Virus record (IMG/VR): IMGVR_UViG_3300042541_001664
Location: 1 to 64,000 of that record
Direction: 5' to 3' (one strand)
Source of the DNA: a virus
DNA length: 64,000 nucleotides
In this document: positions 39,506 through 48,103 of the stretch, piece after piece
How positions within the stretch are numbered: position 1 is the stretch's first letter
How the letters are laid out: each line of letters starts with the position of its first letter
Notes under the pieces: model-generated
What the model was told of the DNA's origin: nothing
Database searches by the model: none
What the model saw: the letters and a program-made list of their open reading frames with translations, nothing else
Made by a program: the position numbers and the translations under genes

Positions 39506-40597
39506 ATGAAAAGAACACATTTAAATAATATATCTGAAAAAGAAAAAAATGATATAAGACATTTGTATAATATATTAATATCAGAACAACCAGCAAGTGC
39601 ACCACAAACAGCATCGTCTAATGATTTTATTGATTTTAATGATTATGTTAATTTAGCAAGAGATATTGTTAACTTAAAACTTTGTTCTTTTGATACTGAT
39701 TTTGAAAACATATATCCAGCAAGAACTAAGGAAAATAAAATTGTAATTGTTGCCACAGCCAAAGTTGATAGGGTTAAAGGTGCTAATATTTTCTATTATA
39801 AAAAAGGGGAAACTATTGAATTTAATGTTGGAAGCCCTGTAGAGGGGGGAATTTATTTTACTAATAAAACTAGTAATTTAAAATTTTATTTTAATTGTCC
39901 AGAATTGGGTAAAGAAGTTACAAGAGTTAGTACGAAAGTTGAAGATTTATTAGGTCAAAAAGGATTTTTTAAATCAAATAGTGTACAATTGCAAAATTAT
40001 ACAAATCAGTTAAATGACCCAAGGTATTTTGAAGAAAAATCTATACAAGAATTAGCAATTGAGTATAAAAATTCAATGGGATTTAATCCATTATATTATA
40101 TGGGGCCAAAGTTTTTCTACAAAAAATTACAAAATACAACTGAAAGTAATAATTTAACATCAGAACAGCAACAAGTTCAAAAGACTTTTGCGGAAAAATA
40201 TGGTGCAGTTGTTGAACATGTAGTTTCTGATGCAGAGAAAGTTAATTATACTAAAATAAATTTAAAAGACTACAATAATACATTTAAAGATGATTATTTT
40301 ATGTTAGTACCTAACCAAAGAATACAAGATGTTCAAAGAGATTTTAAACAAGGAAATACTTTATTATCAGTAGATAAAGAATCTGTATTTGGCTGTACTA
40401 GGTTATTGAAAACGTACAAAGAATTATTCTATAAATACAAAAATAATGAATACACCACAGATTCGGCACTTTCAAATATCAAGCCGAAATTAGAATATTG
40501 CTACCGTAAATTTAGAACAACAAAACTTGGTGGAGAATTATTCCCATTTACAAATAGTAATGATAAAAATTTAGGCCCATTCTTATTAAAAATTTAA
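39506..40597 (+). CDS. Putative capsid-targeted internal protein
   Basis: 363 residues. Leader EKEKNDIRHLYNILISE then Gln (cut after Glu27), followed by a Pro/Ala/Ser linker. The rest is mixed alpha/beta with a C-terminal YCYRKFRTTKLGGE. No family recognised. Same rightward set as 38172 and 40601. Confidence 0.55.
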   Translation: MKRTHLNNISEKEKNDIRHLYNILISEQPASAPQTASSNDFIDFNDYVNLARDIVNLKLCSFDTDFENIYPARTKENKIVIVATAKVDRVKGANIFYYKKGETIEFNVGSPVEGGIYFTNKTSNLKFYFNCPELGKEVTRVSTKVEDLLGQKGFFKSNSVQLQNYTNQLNDPRYFEEKSIQELAIEYKNSMGFNPLYYMGPKFFYKKLQNTTESNNLTSEQQQVQKTFAEKYGAVVEHVVSDAEKVNYTKINLKDYNNTFKDDYFMLVPNQRIQDVQRDFKQGNTLLSVDKESVFGCTRLLKTYKELFYKYKNNEYTTDSALSNIKPKLEYCYRKFRTTKLGGELFPFTNSNDKNLGPFLLKI

Positions 40598-40600
40598 AAA

Positions 40601-41227
40601 ATGCAACTGAAACAAATTATTAAAGAAACTTTAATTATAAACGACTTAAAAAGAACTATTGAAAAGGAATCTAATTATGTTCCATTTCAAAAATTACCTT
40701 ATAATCAGAAGTTAAGAATTTCATTTATGTATATTAGTGAAATTAATAAAATGGCGAGTAATAACATTTTGTCAGAACAAATTGATTTAAATACTATTGC
40801 GAATTTTGTTACCAATAATAAAGCAGCATCAACAGTTGGATCAGGACTTGGACAAACCGCAATTGAATGGATGGTTAAAAAAATAGCAGGTAGATTAGGT
40901 ATTACAGAAGGTTGGCTTTTGGATACAATTGTAAATTATTTTCTGGACAATCCAATGGATGTTGTTAAATCATTTAAAGATTGTAATTTAATGACAAAGA
41001 AAATAATCGAGGCATTGACAGAAACATTAATGAAGAAAGTTATAGATGAAAAAATTATGAAATCTTTAGGTGTGGGTAGTTTAATTAGTGGCTCTATTAG
41101 AAATTCACTAATGGAATTAATGCAGAATGCTGAATGGGAGAGGTTACTAATGGCTAAATTTACGCCAATAGTTTGTAAATATAAAGATGATATGCTTGGT
41201 AGTGCTTGGAGTAAATTTTTTAAATAA
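40601..41227 (+). CDS. Putative virion protein with long leader
   Basis: 208 residues. A helical N-terminal 59 residues ends NNILSE then Gln, so the propeptide would be longer than usual. The mature part is amphipathic and helical (GLGQTAIEWMVKKIAG; SLISGSIRNSLMELM), and may associate with membrane. Ends the rightward set before the terminator at 41301. Confidence 0.5.
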   Translation: MQLKQIIKETLIINDLKRTIEKESNYVPFQKLPYNQKLRISFMYISEINKMASNNILSEQIDLNTIANFVTNNKAASTVGSGLGQTAIEWMVKKIAGRLGITEGWLLDTIVNYFLDNPMDVVKSFKDCNLMTKKIIEALTETLMKKVIDEKIMKSLGVGSLISGSIRNSLMELMQNAEWERLLMAKFTPIVCKYKDDMLGSAWSKFFK

Positions 41228-41300
41228 TATGGATTCTACGGATAGCATCCGTTAATCATAAATTGGATTTTAAAAAAAAGAGGAGGTATTCAAAATTTAG

Positions 41301-41337
41301 GAGAAGGTTGGGATTTACCCAACCTTTTCTTTTTTTT
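41301..41337. terminator. Bidirectional terminator
   Basis: AGAAGGTTGGG pairs with CCCAACCTTTTCT, followed by eight T. It separates the virion block from clpP. Confidence 0.85.
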
Positions 41338-41992
41338 ACACCTTTTTTGTTTTGACAATATCGTCAATTATGCCGTAAGCTAATGATTCATTAGCATCTA
41401 GCCATAAATCTCTACTAGCGTCATTTTTCACCTCTTCTGCTGTTTTGTTACAATAATTTCCCAATAATTCAAAAAGAATATCGTTTGTTTTTAACCATTC
41501 TTTCATAGTTATTTCGGCATCTTGAATATTACCATAAGCACCCCCAGAACTTTGGTGGAGCATAGTTTTAGAGAATCGTAACATAGACCTCTTACCTTTT
41601 GTTCCTGCGCCAAGTATAATTGACCCCATTGATGCAGCCATTCCTGTGTTCACTGTACGCACATCACAAGCAATATAGTCCATAACATCAACAATTGACA
41701 AACCAGCCTTCACAGACCCCCCAGGGCTATCTACGTGCAATGTAACGTCTGATTTTTCGACAGAATCAAGGAACATTAATTGCGCTTGAATTATGGTTGC
41801 CATTCTATCTTCTACTGGTCCAGCAATCCATATTAATCTATCCCTCATTAATCTTGAGAATATATCAATTTGAGTTGCCCTCATTTCTCTTTCTTCAAGA
41901 ATATAGGGGGTCATAGAGTTCTCAAAATAATCCAAATTAGATGATGGTTTACCTAAATGGTTAACATAATAGGATTTAAATTCGTTTCTCAT
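41336..41992 (-). CDS. clpP: ClpP protease subunit
   Basis: 218 residues. The Ser-His-Asp set is visible: GMAASMGS, MLHQSSGG and DASRDLWLDA. DSPGGSV and the following helix match the oxyanion region. ClpP forms a 14-subunit chamber that degrades proteins unfolded by Clp ATPases. The phage has its own partner candidate at 53444. It may serve degradation of tagged or host proteins, or prohead-type processing as ClpP-like proteases do in some phages. Confidence 0.88.
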   Translation of the reverse strand: MRNEFKSYYVNHLGKPSSNLDYFENSMTPYILEEREMRATQIDIFSRLMRDRLIWIAGPVEDRMATIIQAQLMFLDSVEKSDVTLHVDSPGGSVKAGLSIVDVMDYIACDVRTVNTGMAASMGSIILGAGTKGKRSMLRFSKTMLHQSSGGAYGNIQDAEITMKEWLKTNDILFELLGNYCNKTAEEVKNDASRDLWLDANESLAYGIIDDIVKTKKV

Positions 41993-42027
41993 ATTTGTAT
42001 TTTTTTTTAATTATAGGTATTTTCTTT

Positions 42028-42516
42028 TTAAGAAACAAATGATGACTTATAATCTTCCCATATTTTTGCAATAGATGATTCACTGATAAAAAGTGTTGGT
42101 GTTTTTGGTTGGAATCTCAGGGGCATTCTGGCTTCATCTGGCGTTTTATCCCCCTTCTTTAAATTACAAGGCAGACAGCAAGTTATAAGGTTATTCCAAG
42201 TATTTTTACCCCCTCTTGACTTTGGGATTATATGGTCAATGGTTAATTCTTTTTTTGATCCGCAATATGCGCATTCATTATTATCTCTTTTATATAATCT
42301 TTGCCTATTCACTCTTAAATTCTTCGTTTTATGTGAAATATAATTAAAAAGTCTAATGATTAATGGCTTTGTATAATTTACTGTTTCACTTCTAATTATA
42401 TTAACATCATTTTTTATAATTTCTGCCCTACCTTTGATAACCAGAACTATGGCTCGTTTAAGGGTGGTAATATTCAAGGGGGTATAATCTGAATTAAGCA
42501 CTAATATTGTTTCCAT
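42028..42516 (-). CDS. HNH endonuclease
   Basis: 162 residues. HNH domain with two CxxC pairs: CAYCGSKKELTIDHIIPKSRGG then WNNLITCCLPCNLKKGDKT. The N-terminal part (VLNSDYTPLNITTLKRAIVLV) is that of a common stand-alone bacterial and phage HNH family. It could be a homing nuclease or a packaging-associated nicking enzyme; position next to clpP does not decide. Confidence 0.85.
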   Translation of the reverse strand: METILVLNSDYTPLNITTLKRAIVLVIKGRAEIIKNDVNIIRSETVNYTKPLIIRLFNYISHKTKNLRVNRQRLYKRDNNECAYCGSKKELTIDHIIPKSRGGKNTWNNLITCCLPCNLKKGDKTPDEARMPLRFQPKTPTLFISESSIAKIWEDYKSSFVS

Positions 42517-42550
42517 TTAAGTTTTATAGAAATATAATAAAATAAAAAAA

Positions 42551-42575
42551 GGGTTGCAAGTATTTTTTGCAACCC
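42551..42575 (-). terminator. Rho-independent terminator
   Basis: GGGTTGCAA pairs with TTGCAACCC; read leftward it is followed by seven T. It lies downstream of the 26-residue ORF. Confidence 0.75.
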
Positions 42576-42584
42576 AATTCCATA

Positions 42585-42665
42585 TTAGTTTATGACTCGG
42601 GGTCTGTTTTCCAATTTCAAAATCCAATTTTTCCTAAAAAGACACAATAAGTTTGATATTTTCAT
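42585..42665 (-). CDS. Possible 26-residue peptide
   Basis: A short ORF (opens MKISNLLCLFRKN, ends NRPRVIN) with an ATATTTATTAG box about 20 bases upstream and a strong terminator just downstream. The segment for LFRKNWI shares about 20 bases with the sequence at 24871-24891. It may be a peptide or a small RNA; support is the promoter-ORF-terminator layout only. Confidence 0.3.
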   Translation of the reverse strand: MKISNLLCLFRKNWILKLENRPRVIN

Positions 42666-42763
42666 ATTAATTTAGTTGTACTAATAAATATAATTAAGTA
42701 ATATAATTGGGTTAATATTTGGAAGTTAAAAAAATAAATTTTTACATTTTTATCTTTTATGTA

Positions 42764-42771
42764 TATTTATT
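42764..42771 (+). promoter_or_regulatory. Putative late promoter box variant TATTTATT
   Basis: GTATATTTATTATTAAAATT, 13 bases before the ATG at 42785. Confidence 0.5.
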
Positions 42772-42784
42772 ATTAAAATTTAAT

Positions 42785-43816
42785 ATGAAAAAATTAATGC
42801 AAATTGATGAAAACAAATTGATTGGGATTATAAAGAGTATGTTAGCGGAACAATCTGTTGATCCTATTCGTGCAACTATAAATAACACTCGTCCTAATAT
42901 TAATACTTTTGATATCCCAACTCAAAAAGTACAAGGAATTGATCGTATGGGGGACGATGATATTGATTACTTGGCACAACAACAAGCAGCACAACAACAA
43001 GCAGCACAAAAGCAAGCAGCACAACCACAGCGAAAAACTAAGGCGTGTGCTGGTTATACGGAAAAAGCAACAGGTCCTTATAAATTATGTGATAGCGGTA
43101 AAGCCATTATAGCATTACAAACAAAATTAGGATTTAAAGGTAACGCTATAGATGGTAAACTTGGTGTATTAACTATGAGGGCGGCTCAAAAGCAAGGCCT
43201 TGTACAAAACAATACAATTCTTGATACTAAAATAAATGATTTTAAAAGTAATGTGGTAACTACAAATACCAAGCAGAGTAATAGTAGTTCTGGGTATATA
43301 ACAATAAATAAAAAGTATTTGGGTTTACCAGGTGCAATATTTCAAGCATATAAAAAGGCAGAGTGGATTAATTTAACAAATCCAGATGGTAGAACTACAG
43401 TTACAACTAATTGTTCTAATTTAAAGACTAATATGTATTATAAATATATTCCTACAGAACAAAAAGGTTGGGTAACCCCAACAACTACAAAGAATTTAAG
43501 TGGATTACTTAATTATTATTTTTGTCAAACAAAAACAAATGCAATAAATGTCACTAACGAAGTTATAACTGAACTATCTAAAGAACGTTCAAAATATTTT
43601 TTTGGTTCAACTTTCACTGCTATTAAAAAAAGGGATGGTGGTATTCATATAAAAAATGAAAAAGGTGGAGTAAACCTTGCTACAACTTGTGGTGAACTAA
43701 ATACTAATATATTTAGAAGGAATTATAGAATGCCAAATTCTCAAGTTGGCACTACTATTGAATTACCTAAATTAAGCGAAAAAATTAAACCATTATTTTG
43801 TAGTACAAATAAATAA
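42785..43816 (+). CDS. Capsid-targeted protein with peptidoglycan-binding-like domain
   Basis: 343 residues from the ATG at 42785; the longer frame uses TTG and crosses the promoter box. Leader ENKLIGIIKSMLAE then Gln (cut after Glu22). A QQAAQQQAAQ-type spacer follows, then ALQTKLGFKGNAIDGKLGVLT, a peptidoglycan-binding-1-like motif. The C-terminal half holds two related modules of about 75 residues, each with a CxxLxTN pattern. Wall binding after ejection is inferred. Confidence 0.6.
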   Translation: MKKLMQIDENKLIGIIKSMLAEQSVDPIRATINNTRPNINTFDIPTQKVQGIDRMGDDDIDYLAQQQAAQQQAAQKQAAQPQRKTKACAGYTEKATGPYKLCDSGKAIIALQTKLGFKGNAIDGKLGVLTMRAAQKQGLVQNNTILDTKINDFKSNVVTTNTKQSNSSSGYITINKKYLGLPGAIFQAYKKAEWINLTNPDGRTTVTTNCSNLKTNMYYKYIPTEQKGWVTPTTTKNLSGLLNYYFCQTKTNAINVTNEVITELSKERSKYFFGSTFTAIKKRDGGIHIKNEKGGVNLATTCGELNTNIFRRNYRMPNSQVGTTIELPKLSEKIKPLFCSTNK

Positions 43817-43864
43817 TTTAATTTGACATTACACAATAATACATTATTTTTATTTTAAAACAAT

Positions 43865-44185
43865 ATGGAACTTACAAAAGAACAACTAGTTGAAAAAATA
43901 AATGCTGGTGAAAAAATGTTGGTAGATTTTTACTCTACAACATGTGGACCATGCAGAATGCTAAAGCCAATGTATGAAAAGTTGGCAAGTGAATTAAAAG
44001 AGCAAAATTCTGATGTTTCATTATATACATTTAATGTTCAGAATGATGTAAATTATGCAGTAAATGAAGCTGGAGTTAGGGGTGTACCAACAATTAAAAG
44101 TTATGCTTCATCTATTGTCAAAGAAACAATTGTAGGCTTACCAAGTTTAACTGAATTAAATGCGTTGGTTTTAGATTTAAAATGA
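43865..44185 (+). CDS. Thioredoxin
   Basis: 106 residues. The active-site segment is VDFYSTTCGPCRMLKPMYEKL with CGPC; GVPTIKSY supplies the cis-proline. Thr-Thr replaces the usual Trp before the first Cys. It reduces disulfides, and might supply a phage reductase or DNA polymerase or help fold virion proteins. Confidence 0.88.
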   Translation: MELTKEQLVEKINAGEKMLVDFYSTTCGPCRMLKPMYEKLASELKEQNSDVSLYTFNVQNDVNYAVNEAGVRGVPTIKSYASSIVKETIVGLPSLTELNALVLDLK

Positions 44186-44194
44186 TTTCATTTA

Positions 44195-44202
44195 TATTTA
44201 TA
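44195..44202 (+). promoter_or_regulatory. Putative late promoter box TATTTATA
   Basis: TTATATTTATAAATAAAAT, 15 bases before the ATG at 44218. Confidence 0.6.
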
Positions 44203-44217
44203 AATAAAATATAAAAT

Positions 44218-45078
44218 ATGTTATATATAAATGAAAATGAAAAAAAACATATAAAATCATTGTATTATACTAAAGATGTAAATGAACAAGTTGAACTTTT
44301 AAATCCTATGAAAGCACCTACCTTAATAAAAGGTAGTCTGTTTGATACATATAATAAAGTTATAACTAGGTATTCTGGCGAAGAGAAAATTCACAATATA
44401 TTAGATGATACTGAACTTGCTGCTGCATTTGCAACAGCAGGTGTTGGCGATGCATATATTGGAACTTTACATTCACTTTATTGGTTTTATGAAGGTTTTA
44501 TGGATCAACTACAAGAATCGAGAATTAAAAAATTTATTCTTGGTATTGTTGAATTAGTTTTAGCTATTCCTGGTTTAAGTGAACTTAAATTTTTGGATAG
44601 GTGGAAAGATTTTATAAAAAAAAGTCCAATCACTCAGACAATAGAAAAATTATCTAAATCTATGTCACCTTTTTGGTCAAAAATAAGAACATATTTTTTA
44701 CAAGCCATAGCTAGTTTAAGAAAACTTGATGATTTTTTAGTTAAACAACAATTTGAGTTTTTGTCTAGGGTCTGTAAAAAAATAATTAAATCAATTAATA
44801 ATATAAAATTATGGTTTGATGATATGATTATATATTTCCAAAAATTAAGTGGGTCATTTTCAAAAAACATAAAATCAACTATTAAAACATATTCTAATCA
44901 AACTAAAGACAATAATGTTGTAGATATTATAGATAAAACTATAGAGTATGGTACACCCATTAAAGGAGTTGCGAAAAATACAAATAATATGCAGATGTCA
45001 ACACAAGATACAACAAATCCCATATACTATAAGCCAAAAGTCAATCCAAATCAACCTAATGTAAAATATACAAACTAA
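44218..45078 (+). CDS. Putative capsid-targeted internal protein
   Basis: 286 residues. Leader NENEKKHIKSLYYTKDVNE then Gln (cut after Glu23). The body is helical, with a hydrophobic stretch (FILGIVELVLAIPGLSEL, about 102-120) that may span or enter a membrane, followed by basic amphipathic helices. No family recognised. Confidence 0.55.
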   Translation: MLYINENEKKHIKSLYYTKDVNEQVELLNPMKAPTLIKGSLFDTYNKVITRYSGEEKIHNILDDTELAAAFATAGVGDAYIGTLHSLYWFYEGFMDQLQESRIKKFILGIVELVLAIPGLSELKFLDRWKDFIKKSPITQTIEKLSKSMSPFWSKIRTYFLQAIASLRKLDDFLVKQQFEFLSRVCKKIIKSINNIKLWFDDMIIYFQKLSGSFSKNIKSTIKTYSNQTKDNNVVDIIDKTIEYGTPIKGVAKNTNNMQMSTQDTTNPIYYKPKVNPNQPNVKYTN

Positions 45079-45102
45079 GTTTGATTGTGTTACTAAATTT
45101 AT

Positions 45103-45110
45103 TATATTTG
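45103..45110 (+). promoter_or_regulatory. Host-type promoter (-33 TTTG, -7 TATATTTG)
   Basis: TATATTTG with TTTG at 45080-45083, 19 bases apart; 26 bases before the thyX ATG. Confidence 0.7.
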
Positions 45111-45136
45111 TTATTAAACTAATCAAAACAAATTAT

Positions 45137-45850
45137 ATGACAGACAACAAAGCAATATTAATAGGTCATTATGGTGGTGACAAGACGCATTGTTTAGCCG
45201 CTTGGAGTTCAACATTCCTTGAATTAAATCTGGAAATGCCAAAGCAAATAGAAGATAGGGTTGATGTAATTATCAATTACATTTTAGCAAATTCAAAAAG
45301 AATCAGAAACATTGAGCAGTTATTGGAATTTTTGGCATCAGAAGGACACACATCGCCTTTTAGATTTAGTACCTTACACTTTGTCACAACAACAGAAATA
45401 GCCACACACATTCAATTTTTGAAGCATTCAGTGGCATTGGGTGCGGAGAACGCAGAATCCGCTAGATACAAAGAATTAAAAGAAGATAAATTCTACTTGC
45501 CAAATGATTGGCTTGAATATGGCGAAAAAGGTGAATTTTGGCATAACGAATTAAAAGCACAAAGTGAGAAATTAAATAAAATGTATCACAATTGCTTAAA
45601 TGATTTAATACAGGCTGGAATGCCAAAAGCAAGAGCAAAAGAATCCGCAAGATTTTTTAAGATGTATAATTCACAATTGAATAGCAATAAGATAATGTCT
45701 TTTGATGGATTTATGCAAATATACAAGAAAAGAAATTTGTTATCGCCCTCCCAAAAAGAAATTGGTGATGTTCTGGAACAAATGTTAAATGAGATAAAAT
45801 CAATACCAGATAATCCGTTTAAGGATTCGTTAAAAGCATTTGGCGTATAA
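45137..45850 (+). CDS. thyX: Flavin-dependent thymidylate synthase ThyX
   Basis: 237 residues. Helical layout with EGHTSPFRFSTLHF, then KHSVALGAENAESARYKEL at the place of the ThyX signature RHRxxSxNxxSxRY. The first Arg is Lys and the second is Ser here, while the final SARY is kept. ThyX makes dTMP from dUMP using FAD and methylene-tetrahydrofolate, supplying thymidine for this AT-rich genome. Call is good on overall pattern; the altered signature is worth checking. Confidence 0.8.
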   Translation: MTDNKAILIGHYGGDKTHCLAAWSSTFLELNLEMPKQIEDRVDVIINYILANSKRIRNIEQLLEFLASEGHTSPFRFSTLHFVTTTEIATHIQFLKHSVALGAENAESARYKELKEDKFYLPNDWLEYGEKGEFWHNELKAQSEKLNKMYHNCLNDLIQAGMPKARAKESARFFKMYNSQLNSNKIMSFDGFMQIYKKRNLLSPSQKEIGDVLEQMLNEIKSIPDNPFKDSLKAFGV

Positions 45851-45851
45851 T

Positions 45852-45886
45852 AAAAAGGGCTTGTAAAATAAATTACAAGCCCTTTT
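45852..45886. terminator. Bidirectional terminator
   Basis: AAAAAGGGCTTGTAA pairs with TTACAAGCCCTTTT; it lies between convergent thyX and the holin-like gene. Confidence 0.85.
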
Positions 45887-45901
45887 CTATTTAGGTTTTT
45901 T

Positions 45902-46126
45902 TTATTTACCTTTTTTTGCGACAACTGGAGTTTCTGCTGGTGTAGCGACTGGGGCTACAACTGTTGGTACTTTGGAAAAGAAAGACCATACTGAACCAAT
46001 TATTGTTGCTAATGCACCTACTACTTCAGTAACGAAAGTTTCATCAACAATTCCTTTTGTAATTAAGAAACCGCCAACAAAAGTAAGTACGTGTCTAACA
46101 ATACCTAAAATTTGTTCTTTATTCAT
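45902..46126 (-). CDS. Holin-like membrane protein
   Basis: 74 residues from the ATG at 46126. Two hydrophobic segments (VLTFVGGFLITKGIV and VVGALATIIGSVWSFF) and a Pro/Ala/Val tail ending AKKGK. The opening MNKEQILGIVRHVLTF is typical of small phage holins of the Pam3-gp28 type. It would release the endolysins to the periplasm. Confidence 0.65.
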   Translation of the reverse strand: MNKEQILGIVRHVLTFVGGFLITKGIVDETFVTEVVGALATIIGSVWSFFSKVPTVVAPVATPAETPVVAKKGK

Positions 46127-46169
46127 TTCAATTTTTTTAAAAAAATGTTTATATATTGCAATAATGCTA

Positions 46170-46177
46170 TATTTATA
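46170..46177 (+). promoter_or_regulatory. Putative late promoter box TATTTATA
   Basis: CTATATTTATAAATATA, 25 bases before ATG 46203 and 40 before ATG 46218. Confidence 0.5.
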
Positions 46178-46202
46178 AATATATATAAAAGTATAAAAAT
46201 TT

Positions 46203-47864
46203 ATGGAGAGAGTGAATATGTTTGATTTTTTTTTATTAAACGAGGGTGAAAGTACTAGGAAATTTAAATTTATTACAGCAAATGAATTTGATTTCTTATA
46301 TAATTGTATTGACGGTAAAGGTAAGTATAACACTTGGATTGGAAATACAAATAGAAATAAATTAATTAATAATATTCTTAAATATTTAAATGTTAAAACA
46401 ACTTTTGTTGATGATCTTGAAGGGTATACACAATGTACTAAAGCTAGAGAAAAAATTAAGGATTTAGGACTTGAAGCTGGCAAGAAAGCATATAATATAA
46501 AAAATTATATAACTAATATTCAGGGGGATTATGAGGTTCAAATGGCTTGTAGCACTATACCTGAATTTATGAATAAAAATATTCAATTAATATTTGATAA
46601 CATTACTCTTAAAATTGGAGAATTAGAAAAAAATAATAATTTTAATGATTTTATTTCTCTACATATAGATATATTTATTGATTTTTTTACAACTAGAAAT
46701 ACAGGAGAAGATAAAAAAGAACCTAGAACTGCACTTTATAAACAATTAATTGATTTATATTCTAATAAATCATTCCAAAAAGTTAGAATTCAAGGAGGGG
46801 AAGATGAAGAGGAAATTGTGAGAAAATTATTTTTAATGGACTTAGAAAAGTCACAACCTAATTATATTTATAATATATATAATAGTACATTAAATAAAGA
46901 TGAAGAAATTGAAAATCCTGCTTATGCATATGAGTGTAAAAATTTTTCCCAACCGATAAATAAATTATTATGCGCTTTAACTAAAAAAAGAGATAGTTCT
47001 TTAGCTTTTGATTTTGAAAAACAATTTGAACATACAACACAATTTATACCATATAAAGGTAATATTTCTTTTAATTTTAGAACACCCGAAAGTATGGGAA
47101 TTGCTGTTAAAAAAGCTCGTGCCAATACTAAAGATGCAAATGAACAATTGGATAATGTGGTTAAAGAAGTGTATTTAAAATTATTTAATATAATTTTTAA
47201 TGACAAAGATGTTTTAGAGTTAATAGCATGTTTAGAACCTTATTCAAATGATATGGAGAATCCAGAGGCTTGTAGGGTACGTATGAACGCATTTGAAACT
47301 ATACAAAAAAAACTTATAGAGACACAAATAGTAGTGCTACTAGATGAAGATAACATTAAAAAAACAAAAGGAGATGTATTAGCAACTAGAGAAATTAGAA
47401 CTTGTGATGATAAACATATTATGATAACAGCCAACTCCAAAATTGAAATCAAATTTTTTGATGAAGATACTATTAAACAAAAAAATAATACTTTACATAT
47501 TACAAGAATATTAGAACCTAATAGTGAATATCTTATAAATAACATAGACACTAATATTGAAAAAAAATCAGCACAATTTAAAAATTTATTTAAATTGATT
47601 TTAAATAGTGTTATTCAAGTAGTAAAAATTCAAGTTGAAAAATCAGCAGAAAAAATTGAGTTCATATCTAAAGAAACTGCTGGTATTATAATTGCTGGAC
47701 CAAAATATGTCCCTAATGAAGATAATTGGAATTTTAGTGTATATGAGGGTTCCGAATATCAAAGAGGTGATGGAGTGGGAATTAAACTACAATTACCAGT
47801 AAACTTTAAGGCTTATGATATGGTTTTTGATTACGAAACTAGAGGTTATTGTCTAAAAGTATAA
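46203..47864 (+). CDS. Large putative capsid-targeted protein
   Basis: 553 residues from ATG 46203, or 548 from ATG 46218, which has a GAGAGAG purine run before it and would give MFDFFLLNE then Gly, like the short leaders at 16381 and 48816. The body has no domain I recognise; it is rich in Asn, Lys and Ile, with an acidic centre and a C-terminal beta-rich segment. Inferred internal head protein. Confidence 0.55.
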   Translation: MERVNMFDFFLLNEGESTRKFKFITANEFDFLYNCIDGKGKYNTWIGNTNRNKLINNILKYLNVKTTFVDDLEGYTQCTKAREKIKDLGLEAGKKAYNIKNYITNIQGDYEVQMACSTIPEFMNKNIQLIFDNITLKIGELEKNNNFNDFISLHIDIFIDFFTTRNTGEDKKEPRTALYKQLIDLYSNKSFQKVRIQGGEDEEEIVRKLFLMDLEKSQPNYIYNIYNSTLNKDEEIENPAYAYECKNFSQPINKLLCALTKKRDSSLAFDFEKQFEHTTQFIPYKGNISFNFRTPESMGIAVKKARANTKDANEQLDNVVKEVYLKLFNIIFNDKDVLELIACLEPYSNDMENPEACRVRMNAFETIQKKLIETQIVVLLDEDNIKKTKGDVLATREIRTCDDKHIMITANSKIEIKFFDEDTIKQKNNTLHITRILEPNSEYLINNIDTNIEKKSAQFKNLFKLILNSVIQVVKIQVEKSAEKIEFISKETAGIIIAGPKYVPNEDNWNFSVYEGSEYQRGDGVGIKLQLPVNFKAYDMVFDYETRGYCLKV

Positions 47865-47866
47865 AA

Positions 47867-48103
47867 CTACTCTTTAGTATTTTTATTAGTAATATACGTT
47901 GCAAATTTTTCACTAGCAATAAAACCAAGTCCAGCTATTGCCAACCAGACTAGTCCTTCAAATATATAATCTGTTATTGTATAATTTGAAAATAAATCAA
48001 CAATTGACGCAAAAATTATTGTTAGCGATGCCGAAATACCAATAGAACGTTTGCTTGATATCTCCCCACTGGAACTTAGTAATGATTTTAAAAATTTTTT
48101 CAT
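47867..48103 (-). CDS. Small holin-like membrane protein
   Basis: 78 residues with two membrane segments (about 20-42 and 50-67), Ser-rich cytosolic start and charged tail. Overlaps the M23 gene by four bases, so is co-expressed with a wall hydrolase. A second holin or antiholin is plausible. Confidence 0.5.
   Translation of the reverse strand: MKKFLKSLLSSSGEISSKRSIGISASLTIIFASIVDLFSNYTITDYIFEGLVWLAIAGLGFIASEKFATYITNKNTKE

Noticed and set aside
41229-41255. Small hairpin ACGGATAGCATCCGT after the gene ending at 41227
   Set aside because: Short stem without a T run; the strong terminator at 41301 is enough to explain transcription end.
42539-42720. Candidate tRNA or riboswitch in the gap upstream of 42785
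   Set aside because: No cloverleaf or known aptamer could be drawn; only the terminator hairpin and a short ORF are supported.
46127-46483. Long N-terminal extension of the holin-like gene
   Set aside because: The extension is antisense to the gene at 46203, has no start context, and the protein from 46126 matches a holin in size.
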